The position numbers and the translations under genes were made by a program. DNA of 64,000 nt, taken from the NCBI GenBank assembly GCA_036500205.1, contig DASYCK010000108.1, forward strand, positions 24,085 through 88,084, in the 5' to 3' direction. This document shows positions 56,971 through 64,000 of this stretch, in pieces; positions within the stretch are counted from its first letter, which is position 1, and each line of letters begins with the position of its first letter. Origin of the DNA: DASYCK01 sp036500205. Its GTDB lineage: Bacteria; Myxococcota_A; Polyangia; Fen-1088. Below the pieces are notes generated by a model. The model was given only the letters and a program-made list of their open reading frames with translations. It was not told the DNA's origin and ran no database searches.

Positions 56971-57510
56971 TCATGGATTGGCGGCGGCGGTGGCCCCCCC
57001 CGTCGCGGAGGGCGTTCCGTGCGCGCTGGCGGCGCGTGGAAAGCTGAGCACCCAGTACCAGCTGCTTCCAGGACCATGTTCCTTGCGCGGCTGCGCCGCG
57101 GTGGCGTTTCGGAGCGAAACCGCGATCTCGACGTCGGGGCCACGTTCCCTGAGGGTCACGCCGGTCACCGGAGAATCGAAGAAGCGGGTGTCGAGGGGGC
57201 GACGGTCGTTGTTCCGCAGGATGCGGCAGCGCTTGAGCAGGTACGTCGCCCCGGAAGTCCCGACGCCGACGCCAGCGCGGGGCTCGAGCTCGACCTCGGT
57301 CGAGGTCTGGAGCACCACCTCGCCCCCTCCCCCCTTCGTTCGAAACGCCGTGCCCAGCAGGTGCGCGCTCCCCGTGGCTCTGGGCGCCGCTGGGGTCCGC
57401 CCCCGCGCTGGCGGGCTCGCGTGAACCGCCGTGGACTTCTTCGGCTCGGCCAGCGCTCCTGCCGGCAGCGCGAGCGATCCGAGCACGACCATGGCGCAAA
57501 AAACACGCAC
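56971..57510 (-). CDS. Exported hypothetical protein, possible AMIN-like domain
   Basis: This 179-residue protein has a signal peptide (AMVVLGSLALPAGALA), a Pro/Ala-rich linker, then a beta-rich domain (AFRTKGGGGEVVLQTSTEVE, FFDSPVTGVTLRERGPDVEI, AVSLRNATAAQPRKEHGPG) that resembles the peptidoglycan-binding AMIN fold, though weakly. It lies 52 bp after folC on the same strand. Envelope role inferred. Confidence 0.6.
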   Translation of the reverse strand: MRVFCAMVVLGSLALPAGALAEPKKSTAVHASPPARGRTPAAPRATGSAHLLGTAFRTKGGGGEVVLQTSTEVELEPRAGVGVGTSGATYLLKRCRILRNNDRRPLDTRFFDSPVTGVTLRERGPDVEIAVSLRNATAAQPRKEHGPGSSWYWVLSFPRAASAHGTPSATGGATAAANP

Positions 57511-57562
57511 ACTGTGATCGTACCACTTCTGCCCTTTTTCGTGCGTTCCGAGCCCGGGATGG

Positions 57563-58819
57563 TCAGACCGAGGTGGCCGGCGGATCGGATGTGAGAACGG
57601 GATCGCGTGGCTCGCCGGTCAGCGCGGCGCGCACGTCACCGACGAGAAAGATCGAGCCGGCCACCACGACCAGACCGTCCGCTCCGACGGCTTCGCGCGC
57701 CGTCGCCAGCCCGCGAAGCGGCTCGTCGGCGACGTCCGTGCGGGGCCCGGGCCCGGCCGGCATGGCGGCGGCCAGCTCACTCGGGCCCAGCGCGCGCGGG
57801 CTGGCCGAGCGCGTGAAAATGACCAGATCGAAGCGGGGCGCCAGGATCGCCAGCATCGCCTTCACCGCCTTCCCCGCGACGACGGAGACGACGAGGGCCC
57901 GGCGCCCGCGCGGCAATCGATCGAGCGTATTGGCCAGGGTGACCGCGCTCTCGGCGTTGTGAGCGCAATCGATCAGGACGTGATCCCCCAGCCACTCCAG
58001 GCGGCCCGGCCAGACGACGTCGCGCAGGCCGGCTTGCACCATAGACGGCGCCAGCGCTCGCCCGAGGTGGGTCGTGGCGGTCCGCGCCAGCGCCACCGCG
58101 AGGGCCGCATTCGTGTGCTGGTGCGCGCCCGGCAGCGCGGTGGGAAACGGCGCCTCCGGGAAGTCGGTCGCCAGCCGGAGCACCGGTGCCCCCACGGCCG
58201 CGGCCACCTCGGCGATCGCCTGGTCGGCTTGACGCGCCACCGGAGCGAGAAAAAGCGGAATGTCCGGCTTGGCGATCCCTGCCTTCTCGCGCGCGATGGC
58301 CGCCAGGCTCGAGCCGAGGATCTCCGCGTGATCGAAGCCGATGCTGGTGATGGCCGTGGCGACCGGGTGGCAGGTGGTGGCGGCGTCGAGGCGCCCCCCC
58401 AGCCCCGTCTCCAGCACCATCAGCTCGACGCCGGCCTCCGCGTAGGCGGCAAACGCCAGCACCGTGCCGATCTCGTAGTAGGTCAGCGGGATCGCGGTGG
58501 CGACGATGGCGTCGTACAGCTCGGCCAGATGATCACCGTCGATCTCTCGCCCCTGGATGCGGATGCGCTCGGTGAAACGCGACAGGTGCGGCGACGTGAA
58601 CAGCCCCGTGTGGACACCCGCCGCGCGCAGGATGGCGTCGGTCATCGCCGCCACCGAGCCCTTGCCGTTCGTCCCCGCGATCTGCACGGCGGCCACCCGC
58701 CGCTCGGGGTTGCCCAGCCGGTCCAGCGCGCTCCGCGTCCGTTCCAGCCCCAGCGCCACACCGAGCGTGCGCGTGCGGTCGAGCCGCGCGAGAAAATCGG
58801 CGTAGCGCGCTCCGGCCAT
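57563..58819 (-). CDS. folC: Folylpolyglutamate/dihydrofolate synthase
   Basis: This 418-residue ATP-dependent ligase adds glutamate to folates. The P-loop IAGTNGKGSVAAMTDAILRA (residues 49-55), FTSPHLSRFTERIRIQGREI, VLETGLGGRLDAATTCHPVA and ITSIGFDHAEILGSSLAAIA are clear, and DCAHNAESAVTLANTLDR matches the domain-junction motif. It lies 15 bp after accD, a conserved bacterial pairing. Confidence 0.95.
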   Translation of the reverse strand: MAGARYADFLARLDRTRTLGVALGLERTRSALDRLGNPERRVAAVQIAGTNGKGSVAAMTDAILRAAGVHTGLFTSPHLSRFTERIRIQGREIDGDHLAELYDAIVATAIPLTYYEIGTVLAFAAYAEAGVELMVLETGLGGRLDAATTCHPVATAITSIGFDHAEILGSSLAAIAREKAGIAKPDIPLFLAPVARQADQAIAEVAAAVGAPVLRLATDFPEAPFPTALPGAHQHTNAALAVALARTATTHLGRALAPSMVQAGLRDVVWPGRLEWLGDHVLIDCAHNAESAVTLANTLDRLPRGRRALVVSVVAGKAVKAMLAILAPRFDLVIFTRSASPRALGPSELAAAMPAGPGPRTDVADEPLRGLATAREAVGADGLVVVAGSIFLVGDVRAALTGEPRDPVLTSDPPATSV

Positions 58820-58834
58820 CGTCGTGCGGGTCGC

Positions 58835-59686
58835 TCAGGAAGCGCGTGGGCCGAGCAGTCGCAGCAGCCGGGCCAGGGTCGGCTTCAGCTCGTGCCGGGT
58901 CACGATCTTGTCGAGGAAGCCGTGCTCCATGAGGAACTCGGCCCGCTGGAACCCCGGGGGGAGCCGCTGGCGAATGGTGTTCTGGATGACGCGCGCACCG
59001 GCGAACCCGATCAGCGCCTTCGGCTCGGCGATGATGACGTCCCCCAGCATGGCGAAGCTGGCGGCCACGCCGCCGGTGGTCGGATGCAGCAGCACCGAGA
59101 TGTACGGGACGCCCGCGTCACGCAGCCGCCCCAGCGCCGCCGAGGTCTTCGCCATCTGCATCAGCGACAGGACGCCCTCCTGCATCCGGGCGCCGCCAGA
59201 CGCCGAGAACACCACCGCCGGCTCGCGGTTCTCCAGGGCCCGTTCGTACAGGCGGGTGAGCTTTTCGCCAACCACCGAGCCCATGGACCCGCCCATGAAC
59301 TCGAACGCGAAGAACCCGGCCTGGATCTGGTGGCCGCCGATCTTGCCGCCGCCGGCCCGAAAGGCGTCGCCGGCGCCGGCGGTCTTGCGGGCGGCCCGCA
59401 GCCGCTCGATGTAGCGCTTGGTGTCCTTGAAGCCGAGCGGGTCGATGCTCTCGATCTTGGTGTCGGTCTCGACGAACGTCCCCTCGTCGATCACCAGCTC
59501 GATGCGCCGGGCCGTGGGCATCAGGAAGTGATGCCCGCAGCGGCTGCAGACATATTGGTTCTGCTCGATCTCCGCCGTCAGCAGGGCCGCGCGGCAGGTC
59601 GGGCACTTCGTGAAGACGCCGACCGGGACGCTGCGCTTCTCCGCCGCACCCGTGTCGTCGTCGCGTTCTCGTTTGTACCAGGCCAT
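58835..59686 (-). CDS. accD: Acetyl-CoA carboxylase carboxyltransferase beta subunit
   Basis: This 283-residue subunit moves CO2 from biotin to acetyl-CoA. A Cys4 zinc ribbon (C28, C31, C47, C50 in KCPTCRAALL and QYVCSRCGHH) precedes the crotonase-like domain (AGFFAFEFMGGSMGSVVGEK, FSASGGARMQEGVLSLMQMA, HPTTGGVAASFAMLGDVIIA). I chose ATG 59686. TATTCT lies 11 nt upstream with a TG extension (TGCTATTCT). Divergent from the gene at 59766. Confidence 0.95.
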   Translation of the reverse strand: MAWYKRERDDDTGAAEKRSVPVGVFTKCPTCRAALLTAEIEQNQYVCSRCGHHFLMPTARRIELVIDEGTFVETDTKIESIDPLGFKDTKRYIERLRAARKTAGAGDAFRAGGGKIGGHQIQAGFFAFEFMGGSMGSVVGEKLTRLYERALENREPAVVFSASGGARMQEGVLSLMQMAKTSAALGRLRDAGVPYISVLLHPTTGGVAASFAMLGDVIIAEPKALIGFAGARVIQNTIRQRLPPGFQRAEFLMEHGFLDKIVTRHELKPTLARLLRLLGPRAS

Positions 59687-59751
59687 CCGAGCGCGGGAGA
59701 ATAGCACGCGATTTCGACACGTCGCCGGGGCCCCGGAGCCGCGCCCGATGG

Positions 59752-59757
59752 TACACT
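59752..59757 (+). promoter_or_regulatory. Candidate -10 element (TACACT), leaderless start of the 59766 gene
   Basis: TACACT is followed by 8 nt and the GTG at 59766, matching the spacing at several other genes here. An ATG at 59748 overlaps the element and is the alternative start. Confidence 0.4.
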
Positions 59758-59765
59758 CCGCGCCT

Positions 59766-60167
59766 GTGAATTTCGGTGCCTGGCACGAATTGACCGACGC
59801 GTCCCACACCGCCCCCGACGAGCCGGGGGTGCTGCAGGCGCGGGCCGAAACCCTGCGCGCTTATCCGCGCGGGAAGAGCGCCATGGTCTATTACGGCGGC
59901 AGCGATGACACGGAGAGTTTGCGTGGCTACGTGAGCGGCCGGGGCGTGCTGGGCCTGGAAGGCGCGGCGACGGCGGGGGCGCGCTTCGTGCGCTTCGGCG
60001 TGACCCGCCATCCGCAGCTCGAGCTGGCGCGGCTGCTGGGGCGGTTCCTGGCCCGCTTCGGCGCCGCGCCGCTCGCGAACGACAGCGAGACGAGCAAAGG
60101 GAACGGGAAAGGCGAAGGGAAAGGCGAAGGGAAAGGCGAAGGGAAAGGGATGACCGGCGATGTCTGA
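59766..60167 (+). CDS. Small hypothetical protein, weak GIY-YIG-like pattern
   Basis: A protein of about 133 residues from GTG 59766 (ATG 59748 alternative). DEPGVLQARAE, MVYYGGSDDTESLRGYVSG and LELARLLGRFLARFGAAPLA place Tyr/Gly, Arg and late Asn in an order reminiscent of GIY-YIG folds, but the motif is weak. It ends in a 12-bp tandem repeat (GKGEGKGEGKGEGKG). Its stop overlaps the purM start by 8 bp, so it is in the purM-purN operon. Confidence 0.55.
   Translation: MNFGAWHELTDASHTAPDEPGVLQARAETLRAYPRGKSAMVYYGGSDDTESLRGYVSGRGVLGLEGAATAGARFVRFGVTRHPQLELARLLGRFLARFGAAPLANDSETSKGNGKGEGKGEGKGEGKGMTGDV
60111..60146 (+). repeat. 12-bp tandem repeat, three units
   Basis: GGCGAAGGGAAA occurs three times in tandem at 60111, 60123 and 60135, just before the purM start at 60160, and encodes alternating Gly, Lys and Glu. 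It is A/G-only on this strand and so also provides several Shine-Dalgarno-like stretches for purM. Confidence 0.85.
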
Positions 60168-61260
60168 CCGCAGTGATGAATCTGGCAAGGCCCCCGCGGC
60201 GGGGCTCACGTATCGCGACGCGGGGGTCGACATCGACGCGGGCGACGAGCTGGTCGAGCGCATCAAGGGGCACGTCCGCCGCACCATGCGCCCTGAGGTC
60301 CTGACCGATCTGGGGGGCTTCGCCGGGATGTGCGCGCTCCCCACCGGCTATCGCGAGCCGCTGCTGGTCTCGTGCACCGATGGCGTGGGGACGAAGCTCA
60401 AGCTGGCGTTCCTCACGGGCAGGCACGACACGGTGGGAGTCGATCTGGTGGCCATGAACGTCAACGATCTGGTCGTCTCGGGCGCCGAGCCGCTGTTCTT
60501 TCTCGACTACTTCGCGTCGGGGAAGCTGGAGGTCGGCGTCGCCGAGCGGGTGATCGCCGGCATCGCCGACGGCTGCCAGCAGGCTGGCTGCGCGCTGCTG
60601 GGCGGGGAGACCGCCGAGATGCCCGGGTTCTACGCGGTGGGTGAGTACGATCTGGCCGGGTTCTGCGTGGGCGTCGTCGAGAAGAGCCGCCGGGTCGACG
60701 GACGTCAGCTCGAGCCTGGCGACAAGCTGCTGGCGCTCGCCTCGTCGGGGTTCCATTCGAACGGCTATTCGCTGGTCCGGCGCGTCTTCATCGACGAGCT
60801 GAAGGCGGATCTGACCCGCCCGCTGAAGGAGCTCGATGACGGGCTCGACCGGCCGCTCGGCGAGGTGCTGCTGGCCCCCACGCGCATCTACGTGCGCTCC
60901 CTGCGCAAGCTGGCCGCGGCCGACCTCATGCGTGGCGCCGCCCACATCACGGGGGGGGGGCTGGTCGACAACCCGACGCGCATGCTGCCGCCGGGGGCGA
61001 AGCTGAAGCTGCAGATTCGCCTGGGGAGCTGGACCATCCCGCCGGTGATGCAGCTCCTGGCGCGGGCCGGTCGGGTCGCGCCCGAGGAGATGCGGCGGAC
61101 GTTCAACCTGGGGGTCGGCATGATCGTCGCCGTCCCCGCCGCCCGCGCGGACGATGCCCGTCACCTGCTCGAGGCGGAGGGGGAGCGCGTGACCGAGATC
61201 GGCGTGGTCGCGGCCGCCGACGCGCCTGACGGGCCAGTCGAATTCATCGGCCAGATGTGA
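60160..61260 (+). CDS. purM: Phosphoribosylformylglycinamidine cyclo-ligase
   Basis: This 366-residue AIR synthetase closes the imidazole ring in purine synthesis. LTYRDAGVDIDAGDELVERI, VSCTDGVGTKLKLAFLTGRH, VGVDLVAMNVNDLVVSGAEP, LLGGETAEMPGFYAVGEYDL and GVGMIVAVP are typical. The start overlaps the upstream gene by 8 bp and is preceded by A/G-rich repeats. purN follows with its ATG in the purM stop. Confidence 0.95.
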   Translation: MSDRSDESGKAPAAGLTYRDAGVDIDAGDELVERIKGHVRRTMRPEVLTDLGGFAGMCALPTGYREPLLVSCTDGVGTKLKLAFLTGRHDTVGVDLVAMNVNDLVVSGAEPLFFLDYFASGKLEVGVAERVIAGIADGCQQAGCALLGGETAEMPGFYAVGEYDLAGFCVGVVEKSRRVDGRQLEPGDKLLALASSGFHSNGYSLVRRVFIDELKADLTRPLKELDDGLDRPLGEVLLAPTRIYVRSLRKLAAADLMRGAAHITGGGLVDNPTRMLPPGAKLKLQIRLGSWTIPPVMQLLARAGRVAPEEMRRTFNLGVGMIVAVPAARADDARHLLEAEGERVTEIGVVAAADAPDGPVEFIGQM

Positions 61261-61931
61261 TGGACGGCGCGGCCGCGACGACCTTTCAGGCCGCCACGGG
61301 CCCCGCGCCGTCGCGGATCGCCGTCCTCGCCTCGGGGAGCGGAACGAACCTGCAGGCGCTGATCGACGCGAACGCGCGCGGTCAGCTCGGTCCGGGCCGG
61401 CTGGTGGTCGTGGGCAGCAACGTCGCCGGTTGCGGCGCCCTGGCCCGCGCCGCCGCCGCTTCGCTGGAGACGTTCGTGCTCGCCCACCGCGGCTACCCGA
61501 CCCGCGAGGCGTTCGATCAGGCCCTGGTGACGGCGTTGCGCGGACACGGCGTCGAGCTGGTGGTGCTGGCGGGGTTCATGCGCATCCTCACCGCCGAGCT
61601 GCTGGGGGCGTTCCCGGGGCGCGTCGTCAACATTCACCCCTCGCTGCTGCCGGCGTTTCCCGGCGTGAACAGCCAGGCGCAGGCGTTTCACTACGGCGTC
61701 AAGGTGACCGGATGCACGGTGCACTTCGTCGAGCTGGGGGTCGACAGCGGGCCCATCATCGCCCAGGCCGCCGTGCCGGTGCGGGACGATGACGACGCCG
61801 AGCGCTTGCGCCAGCGCATCCTCGTCGAGGAGCACGCGCTGTTGCCCGCCGTGGTGCGCGCGCTGTGCGAGGGGCGCGTCGCGATGACGGGGCGGAAGGT
61901 CACGGTCCGTCCCCTGCCCGCGTCCTCCTGA
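61260..61931 (+). CDS. purN: Phosphoribosylglycinamide formyltransferase
   Basis: A protein of about 223 residues from ATG 61260 (TGATG overlap with purM). RIAVLASGSGTNLQALIDAN and the catalytic block N124, H126 (VVNIHPSLLPAFPG) with D162 (VELGVDSGPIIAQAAVPV) are present. It uses 10-formyl-tetrahydrofolate to formylate GAR. Pairing with purM is a common order. A short N-terminal extension precedes the fold. Confidence 0.95.
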   Translation: MDGAAATTFQAATGPAPSRIAVLASGSGTNLQALIDANARGQLGPGRLVVVGSNVAGCGALARAAAASLETFVLAHRGYPTREAFDQALVTALRGHGVELVVLAGFMRILTAELLGAFPGRVVNIHPSLLPAFPGVNSQAQAFHYGVKVTGCTVHFVELGVDSGPIIAQAAVPVRDDDDAERLRQRILVEEHALLPAVVRALCEGRVAMTGRKVTVRPLPASS

Positions 61932-61951
61932 CCACGGGCCCCAGGTCTGTC

Positions 61952-63463
61952 ATGGACACCAACTACTACGACGTCATCGTGTGCGGCGCGGAGCTGGCCG
62001 GCGTCGTCACGGCGGCGTTGCTGGGGCGGCGAGGCATGCGGGTGCTGCTGCTCGGCCACGATCTGCAGCGGCCCAGCTTCGAGGCCGGCGGGTTCACGCT
62101 GTCGCGCGGACCGGCGCTGCTCCCCTCTCCCGACACGCCCGCGGTGAGCCGCGTGCTGAAGGAGCTGGGGCTCGTGCAGGTGATGCGCCGCCGCGCCCAA
62201 CCGATGACGGGCGGCTTCCAGGTGGCGCTGCCCCGTCACCGCTTCGACGTGACGCCCGACGAGGCGGCCTTCCGGCGCGAGATGGAGCGGGAGTGGCCGA
62301 AGGACCGTTCGCAGATCGAGGAGGCGATCGCGGGGCTGCACAAGATCAGCGCCCCCGTCGACCCCTTGCTGGCGACGGAGATGACCATCCCCGCCGACGG
62401 CTTCTGGGAGCGTCGGGAGATGAGCCGGTTCGAGTCGCAGCTCCCCAAGCCGGGCGTCGATCCGCTGGCGGCGCTGGAGGCGCGTCATCCCTTTCGCGCC
62501 GCCGTGGCGGCGCCCGCCGTGCTGGGCGCCGGGTTCGGGCCGGGCGACATCGGGGCGGTGACCTTGGCGCGGGCTTTTCTCGAAGCGCGGCGGGGGCACT
62601 TCCGCCTCGACGGCGCCGAGGCCGGGCTGTGGGGCCTGTTCCTCGAGAAGATCGAGACGTTCTCGGGCGAGCGGCGCGAGAAGGTGCTGCCGGTCGAGAT
62701 CGTTCAGCAGCGCGGCAAGGCCATCGGCCTGCGGGTCCGCCCCCGGGACGAGACGATCGGCTGCGGCACCCTGGTGTGGGCGGGCCCGGCCGCCAGCGCC
62801 CTCCCCTTGCTGGGCGAGACGCCCACCCGCCGTGCGCGCGACGCCGCGCAGGCGCTGCGCCCCGTTTGCTACCGCTACACCCTCTCGTTGCTGGTGCGCG
62901 CGGCGGCGCTGCCCGAGGGGATGGGGTCACGCGTGTTCATGATCGCCGATCCCAAGCGCGCCCCGCTGGAGGAGAACACGCTCGCCGTGACAGTCGGACA
63001 GGTGAATCCGCGCGAGCCCGACCACCTGCCGGTCTGGGTGGAGACGCTGGTGCCCGCCGCCGCGATGGAGGCGGGGCCTGGGCACCTGGCGGCGCTGCGC
63101 GGGCGCGTGCGCGAGCAACTGGGGCGGTTGATGCCGTTCTTCGATCGACACCTGGTCGTGCTGGCGTCGCCCCACGACGGACTGCCTCCGGAGCTCCCCG
63201 GCGCGACCGGCAAGCTGAACCCGATTGCGCCCCAGCCGATGGCGGCCGTCTACAGCGCGGAGCACGTGCGCTCGTTCGATCCGGTCGGCATCGGGCACAC
63301 CGCGCTCGGGATCAAGAACCTCTACGTGGTGGGCCGAGAGAACCTCCCCGGGCTCGGCATCGAGGGGGAGTTCGTCTCCGCGTGGGGGCTGGCGCGCCTG
63401 CTGTCCACGTCGCGTCCGCGGCGCGACGTCCTGCGCCGCCCCATCCTCGTCGGCGAGGGGTGA
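61952..63463 (+). CDS. FAD-dependent oxidoreductase (phytoene desaturase-like)
   Basis: A 503-residue protein from ATG 61952. The dinucleotide-binding start VIVCGAELAGVVTAALLGRR is a variant of the GxGxxG fingerprint, followed by RVLLLGHDLQRP and FEAGGFTLSRGPALLPSPDT. The C-terminal FAD motif is GIKNLYVVGRENLPGLGIEG then EFVSAWGLARLL. Architecture resembles phytoene desaturases and related amine oxidases; substrate unknown. It lies 20 bp after purN and may share its transcript. Confidence 0.8.
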   Translation: MDTNYYDVIVCGAELAGVVTAALLGRRGMRVLLLGHDLQRPSFEAGGFTLSRGPALLPSPDTPAVSRVLKELGLVQVMRRRAQPMTGGFQVALPRHRFDVTPDEAAFRREMEREWPKDRSQIEEAIAGLHKISAPVDPLLATEMTIPADGFWERREMSRFESQLPKPGVDPLAALEARHPFRAAVAAPAVLGAGFGPGDIGAVTLARAFLEARRGHFRLDGAEAGLWGLFLEKIETFSGERREKVLPVEIVQQRGKAIGLRVRPRDETIGCGTLVWAGPAASALPLLGETPTRRARDAAQALRPVCYRYTLSLLVRAAALPEGMGSRVFMIADPKRAPLEENTLAVTVGQVNPREPDHLPVWVETLVPAAAMEAGPGHLAALRGRVREQLGRLMPFFDRHLVVLASPHDGLPPELPGATGKLNPIAPQPMAAVYSAEHVRSFDPVGIGHTALGIKNLYVVGRENLPGLGIEGEFVSAWGLARLLSTSRPRRDVLRRPILVGEG

Positions 63464-63470
63464 TTCGCCC

Positions 63471-63851
63471 TCAGACGCGACGACAGTAAGCGGCGATGAG
63501 CTGCTGGTGCTCCGGGCGAACGGCGATGAACCGCACCCCGGTGCGCCGAAAGCGCCCGGCCTTGGAGTCGGAGACGATCTCGCCGCGCGCCTCGATCTCC
63601 TCGCTCGACCCGGGCAGCGCGAAACGGAGCGCCACCTCGGTGCGTGGCTCGTGGGACAGCCCAGGCGCGTGCTTGATGGTGATGCCGCCGATGGCGATGT
63701 CCTCGGCCTGGCACAGATGAATGCGGGTGCCGTCCGCTTCGGAGACGCCGAACGTCGCCGAGGTCCGGTTGGAGATCCGACGATCCGACTCGCTCTCCGC
63801 CTCTTTCGCCACCCCATCCGACGCCCGTCGCTGCTCGCGCTCAGCCTTCAT
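63471..63851 (-). CDS. PilZ-domain protein
   Basis: This 126-residue protein has the c-di-GMP-type PilZ pattern: an Arg-rich start (DRRISNR, RxxxR-like), then HLCQAEDIAIGGITIKHAPG (D/N-x-S-x-x-G region with Ile in place of Ser), and a closing beta-barrel (SSEEIEARGEIVSDSK, RFRRTGVRFIAVRP). Whether it binds c-di-GMP is uncertain because the central Ser is changed. TAACAT lies 6 nt before the ATG. It converges with the oxidoreductase gene. Confidence 0.8.
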   Translation of the reverse strand: MKAEREQRRASDGVAKEAESESDRRISNRTSATFGVSEADGTRIHLCQAEDIAIGGITIKHAPGLSHEPRTEVALRFALPGSSEEIEARGEIVSDSKAGRFRRTGVRFIAVRPEHQQLIAAYCRRV

Positions 63852-63912
63852 ACGTCGATGTTAGTGGCCGGGACGAACGTGGCAAGAAAATTGCCGCCGA
63901 ATCTGGGCGCCG

Positions 63913-64000
63913 CTAGGGGCTCAGCGGCTTGGCTTCTTCGATCAGAAAGTTCGGTATGCCGTCGTCGATGACGAACAGCAACCGGCACGCCTGACAGGCG
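63913..64000 (-). CDS. Trm112-type small zinc-ribbon protein (5' end cut by window edge)
   Basis: Only the last 28 residues are inside: ACQACRLLFVIDDGIPNFLI followed by EEAKPLSP and a TAG at 63915-63913. This matches the second half of Trm112-family proteins, with a Cys pair then I-D-D-G-I-P and EEA. Such proteins activate methyltransferases or have unknown bacterial roles. The first Cys pair would lie beyond the edge. Confidence 0.75.
   Translation of the reverse strand, partial: ACQACRLLFVIDDGIPNFLIEEAKPLSP

Noticed and set aside
55019..57424. 801-codon plus frame over the 3' half of the repeat protein
   Set aside because: Overlaps a well-supported frame, has no signal peptide or domain and is Arg/Ala/Pro-rich.

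Overview
The window is a GC-rich (roughly two-thirds G+C), densely coded chromosomal segment, and it looks like Myxococcota (the former delta-proteobacterial myxobacteria and relatives). The clues are a matrixin-type protease ending in a MYXO-CTERM-like sorting tail, a TIGR04563-type small protein, a very large Ser/Thr-kinase/TPR/GAF/sigma-54 activator fusion, many lipoproteins with low-complexity Gly/Ala/Ser/Asn tails, and housekeeping genes with proteobacterial gene order (cmk-rpsA, accD-folC). This placement is inference from content; no marker was searched against a database.

Layout. 1-4.9 kb: two divergent envelope lipoproteins, cysK with a DUF2061 gene, two small exported proteins, an orphan HigA-type regulator and tRNA-Arg(CCU). 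5-16.3 kb: PerM/AI-2E permease, ribosomal protein S1, cytidylate kinase, a SurA-like lipoprotein, a 2[4Fe-4S] ferredoxin, and SMC divergent from FtsY. 16.4-24 kb: two outer-membrane barrel proteins, a TIGR04563 protein, a lipoprotein and the 1653-residue regulator. 24-36 kb: a HEAT-like lipoprotein, an ATP-grasp ligase, lipB, a double HARE-HTH protein, ddl, ppk, a matrixin pair and a 797-residue carboxypeptidase-regulatory-repeat lipoprotein. 36-38.5 kb: rpmB, ridA, a DUF721/DciA-like gene and a cupredoxin-like protein.

38.6-40.9 kb is an accessory module of visibly lower GC placed immediately after trpA: a 68-codon ORF, an MNT/AbiEii-like nucleotidyltransferase and a 538-residue protein ending in a HEPN-like domain, each overlapping the next by 4 bp. 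41-47.7 kb is a complete tryptophan operon in the order trpE-G-D-C-F-B-A. It is continuous upstream with pgpA, a class-III aminotransferase, GtrA and a CDP-alcohol phosphatidyltransferase; a Gfo/Idh/MocA oxidoreductase lies further upstream. 52.1-57.5 kb holds a 413-bp regulatory gap, two exported proteins and a 1266-residue protein built of about sixty short aromatic repeats. 57.5-64 kb carries folC, accD, purM, purN, an FAD-dependent oxidoreductase, a PilZ protein and the end of a Trm112-type gene.

Three things stand out: the nucleotidyltransferase/HEPN module, the giant ~19-residue-repeat protein, and a recurring promoter geometry in which a TAnnnT -10 hexamer lies 6-9 nt before the start codon with no Shine-Dalgarno sequence, suggesting that leaderless transcripts are common in this organism. 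Two families of intergenic hairpin repeats with varied but self-complementary stems also recur. All assignments come from reading the sequence and recalling family motifs; no searches were run.
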